Positions 1 to 5,736 of a DNA stretch of 5,736 nucleotides are shown here, in pieces. The notes under the pieces are model-generated. The model searched no databases and was not told where the DNA came from. It saw nothing but the letters and a program-made list of their open reading frames with translations. The number at the start of each line of letters is the position of its first letter. Position 1 is the first letter of the stretch. The stretch comes from JAFEDN01 sp965651935 (GTDB lineage Bacteria > Pseudomonadota > Gammaproteobacteria > Coxiellales > Coxiellaceae), in contig CBFGTC010000031.1 in the NCBI GenBank assembly GCA_965651935.1, forward strand, positions 1-5,736, read 5' to 3'. A program made the translations under genes and the position numbers.

Positions 1-2
1 TC

Positions 3-830
3 AAAATTACCCAGCCCGTTAGAATAAAATCTCCCGCTTCAGCGGGAGTCGCTGGTGAATTACAGAAAATTTTGCAATTTAATATTCAACATGGTATTCA
101 GTTTTTTAGAATAAGCTCTGGAATTATCCCTTTTGCCTCACATCCAATTTGTGAAATAGATTGGCAAAAACACTTTAAAATAGAATTGCTGGCTATTGAG
201 AAGATCATTCGTCAAAACCAGATAAGAATTTCGATGCATCCGGATCAGTTTATCCTTTTGAACTCGATCAGCCCAAATATTCTAACTCGCAGTATTGCCG
301 AATTAACTTATCATGCACAATTTCTTGATAGTCTCAATCTGGACGAAACAGCTAAAATACAAATTCATGTGGGCGGAGTTTATAACAACAAAACCGCATC
401 CATGATGAGATTTTGTCAAAATTATCAGAAATTACCAGAGATAATTAAAAAACGATTAGCCATTGAAAATGATGACCACTTATACTCAGTTCGAGACTGT
501 TATGAAATTTATCAACGTATTAAAATACCAATTATATTTGATAATCTTCACCATGAATGCCTCAACAATCAGGAAAGCATGATTGAGGCATTATTAATTT
601 GCTTGTCGACCTGGAAAAAAAGAGATGGTCGACCAATGATCGATTACAGCCAGCAACAGCCTGACAGCAGATTAGGGAAACATGCAGAGCATTTAAACAA
701 GAGAAAATTGAAAAATTTTTTATGGGAAACTGCAGAGCTGGATTTTGATTTAATGCTGGAAATAAAAGACAAAGAAAAGAGTGCATTCCAAACACTAAAA
801 ATTTTAGAATCTTTATATCAAAAGATTTAA
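3..830 (+). CDS. uvsE: UV damage endonuclease UvsE/UVDE, 5' end not in window, N-terminus disrupted or divergent
   Basis: UvsE is an ATP-independent, metal-dependent TIM-barrel nuclease that nicks DNA 5' of UV photoproducts to start alternative excision repair. Counting residues from the TTG at 72, the family motifs are RISSGIIPFASHP (13-25), ISMHPDQF (53-60), QIHVGG (97-102), LAIENDD (129-135), FDNLHH (156-161), GKHAE (202-206) and MLEIKDKE (228-235). These supply the expected metal ligands H56, H99, E132, D157, H160, H204 and E230. The TTG is probably not the start: the frame is open to the left edge and family similarity (LQKIL before QFN) continues upstream of it. Compared with Thermus UVDE about 45 residues precede this point, including a conserved GYPCxN strand. 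The visible upstream codons do not resemble them and include a hairpin (31-48). Either the element was inserted in frame or the gene is a 5'-damaged pseudogene; the window cannot decide. The family call is firm, the activity uncertain. The next gene starts 9 nt after the stop. Confidence 0.85.
   Translation, partial: KITQPVRIKSPASAGVAGELQKILQFNIQHGIQFFRISSGIIPFASHPICEIDWQKHFKIELLAIEKIIRQNQIRISMHPDQFILLNSISPNILTRSIAELTYHAQFLDSLNLDETAKIQIHVGGVYNNKTASMMRFCQNYQKLPEIIKKRLAIENDDHLYSVRDCYEIYQRIKIPIIFDNLHHECLNNQESMIEALLICLSTWKKRDGRPMIDYSQQQPDSRLGKHAEHLNKRKLKNFLWETAELDFDLMLEIKDKEKSAFQTLKILESLYQKI
31..48. repeat. Perfect 7-bp-stem hairpin inside the uvsE frame
   Basis: CTCCCGC (31-37) and GCGGGAG (42-48) are exact inverted copies around a TTCA loop. 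An outer pair of imperfect arms, AATT-ac-CCAGC (5-15) and GCTGG-tg-AATT (51-61), brackets it, giving a nested palindromic unit of about 57 bp. The G+C-rich stem stands out in AT-rich surroundings. It is translated in the uvsE frame as SPASAG without a stop, in the place where UVDE proteins normally have an N-terminal helix. It resembles the REP or palindromic-element type of dispersed repeat; whether it recurs in this genome cannot be seen here. Confidence 0.6.
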
Positions 831-834
831 GGGA
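829..834 (+). promoter_or_regulatory. Shine-Dalgarno site overlapping the uvsE stop codon
   Basis: AAGGGA overlaps the last two bases of the uvsE TAA (828-830) and lies 4 nt before the GTG at 839 and 2 nt before the ATG at 837. The ATG frame closes after five codons (MWQNF), whereas the GTG frame gives a Rossmann start (VAKFLIIGATSCIG), so GTG was the ancestral start. The arrangement indicates that uvsE and the SDR gene were once translationally coupled in one operon. Confidence 0.5.
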
Positions 835-838
835 TAAT

Positions 839-1214
839 GTGGCAAAATTTCTAATTATTGGAGCGACGAGTTGCATTGGTGCATCACTTAACCAGCCAGG
901 AACAATATCAACAGACCATTGAATCTTCGCTGATTACGGCTTTTGCTACTACTGCAGCGGCAGGGAAATAGGGAGGGTCTGTGGTTCTGCTTTCATCTGC
1001 TGCCGCTTTACAGGGCATTGCCAATCATGAGGCGATTGCTGCAGCGAAAACAGGTGTTATTGATCTGGCTTGGGCCGCTGCGGCAACTTATGCTGATAAA
1101 AAAATTCGTTTTAATGTGGTTGCTCCAGGATTGATTCGAACCTCATTAACTCAATTTTTAATTGAAAATTCGGTTTCAATGAAGATTTCTTCTGCCATGC
1201 ACGCGCTAGAGCGA
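839..1214 (+). pseudogene. Short-chain dehydrogenase/reductase (SDR) pseudogene with internal deletion, frameshift and stop
   Basis: This is a decayed NAD(P)-dependent SDR oxidoreductase. The GTG at 839 begins VAKFLIIGATSCIGASL, the dinucleotide-binding strand and glycine motif. At about 885-890 the text jumps, in a different frame, to LTSQEQYQQTIESSLITAFATTAAAGK (888-968), which corresponds to the region around residue 95-120 of a normal SDR; roughly 75 codons are missing between the two. An in-frame TAG (969-971) follows, then GGSVVLLSSAAALQG, NHEAIAAAK (in place of the YxxxK site), NVVAPGLIRTSL and SAMHALER, ending near 1214. The usual C-terminal GQxLxVDGG segment is absent. Frame, stop and both losses make a working enzyme impossible. 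The lysine of the active-site motif remains, but the tyrosine position is isoleucine, which may be a subfamily trait rather than decay. The substrate is unknown. An open stretch starting at GTG 981 is the tail of this pseudogene, not a separate gene. Confidence 0.85.
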
Positions 1215-1266
1215 ACTGATAGATATATTACTTTTGTGAGATTACTTACAATAAGGGATAAAAAGC

Positions 1267-2709
1267 ATGAATATATTAATAGCTGGAGGAACGGGTTTTA
1301 TTGGCCAAGCGCTGGTCTCGCATTTTCTGGCCAGTGGTCATCATGTTATGGTAGTAAGCCGTGATTCGACCAAAGTAAGCCAAATTTTTTCTGATACGGT
1401 TAAATTTATGGCTTGGAAGCAGCTAAATTTCTATCAAGCTAAAGACATCGACCTGGTAGTCAATTTAGCAGGTGCTAATATTGGCAGCAAAAAATGGGAT
1501 CAAAATCGTCGTGATGAAATTATAGCCAGTCGAATTAAAAACACTCATCGCATCGCCGATTTTTGTATACATAACGCAGTGCCGCTGCTTATCAATGCCA
1601 GTGCGATCGGTGTGTATGATTCTTTTTCTTCTGAGAATCCAAATCAAAAAATTTATGATGAAAATTCAGCGATTGAATTTAGACTTGCGCCTAATTTTTT
1701 AGCCAGAGTTGCTAGAGAATGGGAAATGGCTACCTGGCCGGCTCGTGATCATGGTTTGCGAGTAGTCAATGCTCGATTTGGTGTGGTTCTGGGCCCTCAA
1801 GGTGGAATGCTCCAGAAATTGTTACCCAGTTTTAAATTAGGTTTGGGAGCCAAAATAGGTAGTGGGCGCCAACTGTTATGTTGGGTTAGCCTGGCAGATG
1901 TCATTCGCGCCATTCAATTTGTGATCGATACCCCAGCTATTGATGGGCCAGTTAATATTGTGTCACCTCAGATCGTCACTCAAGTAGAATTTGCCGATAT
2001 TATGGCTTCTGTATTGCATCGACCTCGATGGGTGATTTTGCCTGAATTTGCAATAAAATTTTTATTTGGCGATATGGGAGAGGAATTATTATTGAAAGGT
2101 GTAGCGGTGAAGTCGTCTAAATTACTCAATCAAGGATTTAAGTTTGTTGATGATGATTTACGCCAAACTTTAGCGCGGTTAACCGCTAAAGTCTCAGAAC
2201 CGCCTTACATTTTATTAAAGAAAGAGGGTCCAATAGAAATCCGGGAATATGGCGAAATGGTGGTTGCTGAAGTTGAGGTTCAAGGGGAAAGATTTGCTGC
2301 TATCAATAGCGGCTTTCGGCTATTAGCCAATTACATTTTTGGTGGCAACCAAAAGAGACAAAAAATTCCAATGACAGCTCCTGTTATCCAACAAAATCAG
2401 AATGCTGTTAGTTCGCAGTGGATTGTGCGTTTTGTGATGCCGGAGGGATTGACTGTAGATAAACTGCCTAAATCTGAAGACCCGTCTATTAGGCTGACTA
2501 AATTGGCTACCAATAAATACATCTTGATTGTTTTTTCAGGCTCTAGCACGGATAAAAATCTGCAGGAACATTTACAGATATTACTCACTTACATCAAAAA
2601 TAATAATTTAAAAATCAATAACGAGCCAATGATGGCTTTCTATAATCCGCCCTGGGTATTGCCTTTTTTGCGGCGCAATGAAATTTGGTTTGAGTTATCG
2701 GCTTTATAA
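1267..2709 (+). CDS. TIGR01777/YfcH-family epimerase fused to a SOUL haem-binding domain
   Basis: Two proteins are joined in one 480-residue chain. Residues 1 to about 300 form a TIGR01777-type extended SDR: the NAD(P)-binding motif GGTGFIG (7-13), NLAGANIG (66-73), SRI..T (88-93), ASAIGVYD (111-118), AREWE (149-153), ARFGVVLGPQGG (169-180) and GSGRQLLCWVSLADV (198-212). A DUF1731 tail follows (about 252-303, ending in LLNQGFKF). Residues about 312-480 are a SOUL domain, a family that binds haem or tetrapyrroles: PIEIREYGEMVVAEV (322-336), GFRLLANYIFGGN (349-361), KIPMTAPVI (366-374), the FSG element (423-425) and the C-terminal NPPW and RRNEIW. There is no signal peptide or membrane segment, so it should be cytosolic. 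The ATG has an AAGGGA Shine-Dalgarno at 1253-1258, 8 nt away, and overlaps no intact gene. The reaction is unknown for TIGR01777 proteins; names such as 'SulA/cell division inhibitor' are weakly founded. It converges on jetD with a 47-bp gap lacking an obvious terminator hairpin. Confidence 0.92.
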   Translation: MNILIAGGTGFIGQALVSHFLASGHHVMVVSRDSTKVSQIFSDTVKFMAWKQLNFYQAKDIDLVVNLAGANIGSKKWDQNRRDEIIASRIKNTHRIADFCIHNAVPLLINASAIGVYDSFSSENPNQKIYDENSAIEFRLAPNFLARVAREWEMATWPARDHGLRVVNARFGVVLGPQGGMLQKLLPSFKLGLGAKIGSGRQLLCWVSLADVIRAIQFVIDTPAIDGPVNIVSPQIVTQVEFADIMASVLHRPRWVILPEFAIKFLFGDMGEELLLKGVAVKSSKLLNQGFKFVDDDLRQTLARLTAKVSEPPYILLKKEGPIEIREYGEMVVAEVEVQGERFAAINSGFRLLANYIFGGNQKRQKIPMTAPVIQQNQNAVSSQWIVRFVMPEGLTVDKLPKSEDPSIRLTKLATNKYILIVFSGSSTDKNLQEHLQILLTYIKNNNLKINNEPMMAFYNPPWVLPFLRRNEIWFELSAL

Positions 2710-2756
2710 CTTGCCACCTAATTCACAGGCCTTACCGAGGGAGATACGTGAGTAAC

Positions 2757-3959
2757 TTATTCTATGCAAGGTTTATCTATATTAAATTTTTTAGGGGATT
2801 GAATTAAAATATTAATAACCTCTCTTGCATAATTCCAAGCAATTCGTTCCTGCTCTAAACGAATGCGTTCACCCCAACGATTTTGTTTAATTCCTTGATA
2901 AACTGCTTGCTCAGAGAAGGTTAATTCAGGTAGCAAGGTTGCATTATGCGGCTTCTCTTCTTCCACCCATAACGATTGGTATGTTAATAAAGTTTGTTCA
3001 TCCATTAATATCGATTGAAGTGTCGGCAAATAGGAACGGGCTCGATTTAAAATAGCAAAACCATGTGTATCTAAATCTCCCCAATAAAAACTTTGTCCAG
3101 CTGCCACCCAAGGTAAAAGAGATAATATATCTACCTGATAACCTAAACCCATAAAAACCACTGCATCCGGCATATCAAAAAATGCCAAACCAGTTTGTAA
3201 GTTTTCAACTATAAAGACCCGCTTAGCTGAAAAATTAATATTTGCTAATTCTTCCCATGAAGCGGTTATATCTCTTAATCCCCCCATTTTTTGGCGTAAT
3301 TTGGGGTCTAGAATTAAAAATCGTACAAGACGTGGTAGCTCTTTCAAACCACAGCGTTGTAAAAAAGCAGCGCCATTATTGTTATTCATTTGTAGATGAG
3401 TTAACAAAGTATTCACTATTTTTTTATGATTTTCGAGCCACTTGCTGTCTATTCCGGGAATAGGTAATTGCCGTGGGTAAAGGTTTGAACTTGGGTTGTT
3501 AATCAGCCATTTTAATAAAGCAATAAGTCGTTCAAAATCAACATCAGTATAGTCGGCTAAGACATTAAAATATTGCGCTAATGATGATGCTAAAAGGGGC
3601 CAATTGACTAAAAGTGTTTGATAGCGAGAGTATGCTTTTTGCCAGCGAAGAGTTTCGCCGATCCAGGCAGTCACTTCGAGCGGATTATGCAACAGTAATA
3701 CTGCGGGTAAATGTTGGCACCCTAATGTTCGCCAGCGAATTTCTCGCCACAACAATTTGCCTGTACCATGCCATTTTTTCCAGGCGGAAATCCAGATCTG
3801 AATGCCTTCAGGTTGATGTAATGCAATGTGTTCTTTTGGAATACCTAAATGAATTTCCAAAGGCCATTGAGCTGCGTTGGTTGGATTGATTAGCCAATTG
3901 CTGCAGTATCGTTGAAAGCGACGAGTTAATTTTTCTCGAACATCATTCGGCAATTTCAC
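2757..3959 (-). CDS. jetD: Wadjet defence protein JetD, Toprim-like nuclease (DUF3322-DUF2220)
   Basis: JetD is the nuclease of the Wadjet anti-plasmid system. It works with the SMC-like JetABC motor, which extrudes loops on small circular DNA so that JetD can cut it. The 400-residue length is normal for the family. Residues about 1-190 match the helical N-terminal DUF3322 (PLEIHLGIP, WREIRWRTLG). Residues about 200-390 match DUF2220, whose fold is related to the Toprim domain of topoisomerase VI A/Spo11. The candidate metal site is E252 in VFIVENLQT and D295/D297 in YWGDLDTHGFAIL, followed by the family tail RWGERIRLEQERIAWNYA (361-378). The GTG start at 3957-3959 is supported by a purine-rich stretch (GAGAAG) about 9 nt upstream and an in-frame TAG at 3972-3974. 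The gene follows jetC on the same strand, but 118 bp containing a palindromic repeat separate them, more than is usual in compact jet operons. The coding sequence looks intact even though its partner is truncated. Confidence 0.92.
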   Translation of the reverse strand: MKLPNDVREKLTRRFQRYCSNWLINPTNAAQWPLEIHLGIPKEHIALHQPEGIQIWISAWKKWHGTGKLLWREIRWRTLGCQHLPAVLLLHNPLEVTAWIGETLRWQKAYSRYQTLLVNWPLLASSLAQYFNVLADYTDVDFERLIALLKWLINNPSSNLYPRQLPIPGIDSKWLENHKKIVNTLLTHLQMNNNNGAAFLQRCGLKELPRLVRFLILDPKLRQKMGGLRDITASWEELANINFSAKRVFIVENLQTGLAFFDMPDAVVFMGLGYQVDILSLLPWVAAGQSFYWGDLDTHGFAILNRARSYLPTLQSILMDEQTLLTYQSLWVEEEKPHNATLLPELTFSEQAVYQGIKQNRWGERIRLEQERIAWNYAREVINILIQSPKKFNIDKPCIE

Positions 3960-3990
3960 AGTAATTCTTCTCTACAATAAAAATAAAAGC

Positions 3991-4074
3991 CTATCCCGAT
4001 GAGGGATCGCAAGGGAGAGCGGAGCGGCCTTTCCCTTCATTCCTGCGTTCAAGCTTTGCTTGAATGCGGGATAA
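3991..4074. repeat. Compound palindromic repeat between jetC and jetD
   Basis: The outer ends are exact 7-bp inverted repeats, TATCCCG (3992-3998) and CGGGATA (4067-4073). Between them lie three hairpins: ATCCC/GGGAT (3993-3997 with 4003-4007, loop GATGA); AAGGGA/TCCCTT (4011-4016 with 4032-4037) around a G+C-rich loop; and GCGTTCAAGC/GCTTGAATGC (4045-4054 with 4058-4067), ten pairs with one G-T wobble and a TTT loop. The element takes up most of the 118-bp gap and ends 4 bp past the jetC stop. It looks like a REP or non-autonomous palindromic element. Read on the minus strand, the ATCCC hairpin is followed after 4 bases by CTTTTATTTTTATT, so weak attenuation of jetD transcription is possible, though the 5-bp stem is poor for a terminator. 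Confidence 0.7.
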
Positions 4075-4077
4075 GAA

Positions 4078-5682
4078 TCAACAAGCAATTTCCGCACCGG
4101 CGGAAATTGCTGGAAGACGTAAACATTGATGCTCGCGATCATATTCAATTAACAAAATAGCTGAATGACGCCGATCACTGATATCGACAAAACAAGCGCC
4201 GCCAATAAAAGGTTCCAAAGTCATGACTGCGCGTAGTGGGGTAGCTACAATCATCTGAAAACCAAAATTAGTAAAAATATTCATAGCTAAGGTAGTAAAT
4301 TCATTATCGGCTTTGTCAAAGGCTTCATCTAAAATCACTGGAGCATACATGGGTGCGCCTAAATGATGACCGCCCAGTTGATAGCGCAATGCTGCTGCCA
4401 AACAAGTCGTCGCTAACTTTTGTCGCTGTCCACCAGATTTGCCGGCGCCACTACGATATACTTCCACTTCAAAGCCTTTGGTATCGATTTCACGCGCGAT
4501 AAATTCCACGTGTTGTCTGACATCCAAAACACATTCGCGCCAGCGCTTTTGTTCAGTTTCTTGGCTTCCCAAACGATTGACTAATTCCTGCATCGTTGCA
4601 AAACGTGCTTCGGCTAAAGCTCGATCGTCATCTAACGCATAAGCTAAAATTTCTTTTATGGTTTGATTAAATTCTTTAATTTCTGGTAATTGTCGATCTT
4701 TGACTTCAATACGCAAATGAGTGCCTGGATTAAACGATGCTTGGCCAAGGCTTTCATTCACTAAATCCATTCGTTCCAGAATAGCTTTACGAGCCTGATT
4801 GAGACGCGAAGCTAAATCCGCCATATTTTGATGGCTTTGGCTTTGCAATAATTCAAAAAATCGGTGCTCATAAGTAGGTAGACCATCTGTTTCTAAACGA
4901 GTCAGCTTAGCGAAATAATCTTGAGCGCTGGCCAGACTTGTGTCCATATCGCCGGCATCCATAGGCCAGGATCGTTTAAAATCAGCAAAACTAGTTTCAA
5001 TGATGCGTTCATTTTTATGAATATCACGATTGATGTCTTCCAGCTCTTTAACTATAGTTTGCAATACACTAGTCGTTAGAGCATCTAAATTCTCTAAACT
5101 AACCGGTTTTTTAACATTAGCAAAACGATCATCCAATTGTTGTTTTTGATAAGGTGTTAAACAAACGATACTGGGGTCTTGCTGTATATGGGTTAATTTT
5201 TCTTGAGATTTTTTAAGGTCAGTGAGGGACGTAGTGTGTTCTACTTTTTTATCTCGCAAAGTTTTATCGGCTTCTTTTACTTGTCTCTCCTGTTGCAATA
5301 TTTTTTGATTAATCTCTTTCAATGCTACATTGCCTTCGCGTACTGCAATTAATTGTGCATCAATATAAGAAATTCGTTCTAATAATGGCGCTACATTGAT
5401 TTCTTGCCAACTAATATTGACTAGCGTCTGGCATTGCATCGCTCGAACGGCTTGGTTTTTATCTTTCTCAACCAGAGCTTGAATTTTACGATCCAATTGT
5501 CCAATGCTCTCCGCTATTTGCTGTGCTTGCCGTTCGAATACAGATAATTTTTCACGATTGTCAAAGCCTAACACCCAATGACGGCGATCCTCCACTCGAT
5601 AGCGATCATCTTTTTCATGACGCGTTTTATTATGCTTTATTTGTCCTTCGCGGGTTAAGGCACGCTCGGCGCTGCGAAACAC
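4078..5682 (-). CDS. jetC: Wadjet SMC-like ATPase JetC, C-terminal half only (truncated)
   Basis: JetC is the MukB/SMC-like ATPase of Wadjet; complete proteins run to about 1,100 residues, with an N-terminal Walker A half, long coiled coils and a C-terminal ATPase half. These 534 residues begin in a conserved mid-protein segment (ALTREGQIKHNKTRHEKDDR, 8-27, and WVLGFDNREKL, 36-46), continue through a heptad-rich coiled coil (about 45-170, again about 205-310), and end with the C-terminal ATPase lobe: signature SGGQRQKL (416-423), Walker B and D-loop VILDEAFDKAD (449-459) and MIVATPLRAV (477-486). The Walker A half and half of the coiled coil are absent. The frame is closed by TAG (5692-5694) and TAA (5725-5727), and no other minus-strand frame to the right edge resembles JetC. 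An AGGGG 6 nt before the GTG at 5682 could allow translation of the fragment. It cannot complete an ATP site by itself, so it is best regarded as a gene remnant. The final codons form a perfect hairpin. Confidence 0.88.
   Translation of the reverse strand: MFRSAERALTREGQIKHNKTRHEKDDRYRVEDRRHWVLGFDNREKLSVFERQAQQIAESIGQLDRKIQALVEKDKNQAVRAMQCQTLVNISWQEINVAPLLERISYIDAQLIAVREGNVALKEINQKILQQERQVKEADKTLRDKKVEHTTSLTDLKKSQEKLTHIQQDPSIVCLTPYQKQQLDDRFANVKKPVSLENLDALTTSVLQTIVKELEDINRDIHKNERIIETSFADFKRSWPMDAGDMDTSLASAQDYFAKLTRLETDGLPTYEHRFFELLQSQSHQNMADLASRLNQARKAILERMDLVNESLGQASFNPGTHLRIEVKDRQLPEIKEFNQTIKEILAYALDDDRALAEARFATMQELVNRLGSQETEQKRWRECVLDVRQHVEFIAREIDTKGFEVEVYRSGAGKSGGQRQKLATTCLAAALRYQLGGHHLGAPMYAPVILDEAFDKADNEFTTLAMNIFTNFGFQMIVATPLRAVMTLEPFIGGACFVDISDRRHSAILLIEYDREHQCLRLPAISAGAEIAC
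4084..4111. repeat. Perfect 12-bp-stem hairpin forming the 3' end of jetC
   Basis: AGCAATTTCCGC (4084-4095) and GCGGAAATTGCT (4100-4111) are exact inverted copies with a 4-base ACCG loop. On the minus strand the hairpin encodes AISAGAEIA, just before the final Cys and the TGA (4078-4080). It starts 10 bp from the palindromic repeat in the gap. No T-run follows directly, so a classical terminator is unlikely; an inserted palindrome that replaced or extended the native C-terminus fits better. Confidence 0.6.
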
Positions 5683-5736
5683 CGTAAGCCCCTAAAAATA
5701 CCACCTAAAAATGTTATTGATTTTTTAAAAGATTTT
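5680..5736 (+). other. Possible 5'-truncated + strand reading frame at the right edge
   Basis: In the frame ending at base 5736 the + strand reads HRKPLKIPPKNVIDFLKDF, open to the edge, with a stop (TAA, 5656-5658) upstream and no ATG, GTG or TTG between. The composition is protein-like, unlike the opposite strand. A proline/lysine-rich start followed by 'K-x-V-I-x-F-L-K' recalls the N-terminus of HicA-type mRNA interferase toxins, but 19 residues are too few for a call. It abuts the broken end of jetC, so it may be a second gene fragment brought to the junction by a rearrangement. Confidence 0.25.

Noticed and set aside
72..74. TTG as the start of uvsE
   Set aside because: The frame is open upstream to the window edge, no Shine-Dalgarno sequence precedes the TTG, and family-like residues (LQKIL) lie before it; a start here would omit conserved barrel residues.
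562..876. Minus-strand open frame antisense to uvsE
   Set aside because: No recognisable domain; it mirrors uvsE, whose strand carries clear family motifs.
981..1364. Separate 127-residue gene starting at GTG 981
   Set aside because: Its first three quarters are the SDR tail and its end is the out-of-frame overlap with the epimerase-SOUL gene; it begins just after the TAG of the pseudogene and has no fold of its own.
2710..2756. Bidirectional terminator between the converging genes
   Set aside because: No stem of useful length followed by a T-run was found in the 47-bp gap.
3242..3889. Plus-strand open frames antisense to jetD
   Set aside because: They lie opposite a full-length JetD with catalytic motifs, have no recognisable domain or Shine-Dalgarno sequence, and are explained by base composition.
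2757..3959. jetD as a topoisomerase VI A subunit or Spo11
   Set aside because: Only the Toprim-like part is related; the DUF3322 N-terminus and the adjacent jetC place it in the Wadjet family.
3991..4074. CRISPR repeat or tRNA-like structure
   Set aside because: There is a single unit with no spacer-repeat periodicity, and the stems do not fit a cloverleaf; a REP-like palindrome explains it better.

Overview
The window looks like an accessory or decaying stretch of an AT-rich gammaproteobacterial chromosome (roughly 40% G+C by eye). Short palindromic repeats, a gutted dehydrogenase gene and a defence operon missing most of its front end point to a genome undergoing gene decay. A member of the Legionellales/Coxiellaceae (Legionella, Rickettsiella or Aquicella-like) would fit, but this is only an impression from composition and gene content.

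Left half, + strand. A UV-damage endonuclease gene (uvsE) enters from the left edge. Its core TIM barrel is intact to the stop at 830, but a perfect hairpin (31-48) lies in frame where the conserved N-terminal segment should be. Nine bases after its stop, with the Shine-Dalgarno sequence overlapping that stop, begins a short-chain dehydrogenase (SDR) pseudogene (839 to about 1214). It has an internal deletion of about 75 codons, a frameshift, an in-frame TAG and a lost C-terminus. It is followed by an intact 480-residue gene (1267-2709) that joins a TIGR01777/YfcH-type epimerase (Rossmann fold plus DUF1731) to a C-terminal SOUL haem-binding domain. UV repair, SDR and haem-binding oxidoreductase genes in one direction suggest a former light or oxidative-stress cluster; this is inference.

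Right half, - strand. Converging on the first group are the last two genes of a type I Wadjet anti-plasmid system. jetD (2757-3959, DUF3322 plus Toprim-like DUF2220 nuclease) looks full length. jetC (4078-5682) keeps only the C-terminal half of the SMC/MukB-like ATPase: coiled coil, ABC signature and Walker B, but no N-terminal Walker A half. Its frame is closed by TAG at 5692-5694. The sequence beyond reads better as the start of an unrelated + strand protein without a start codon, so the locus appears to have been cut by a rearrangement. jetA and jetB would be expected to the right, but none of them is visible.

An approximately 84-bp compound palindrome (3991-4074) sits between jetC and jetD, and a separate perfect 12-bp-stem hairpin forms the last codons of jetC (4084-4111). 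No tRNA, rRNA, CRISPR array, transposase or convincing factor-independent terminator was seen. Apart from the pseudogene there is no gene-free stretch longer than 300 bases.
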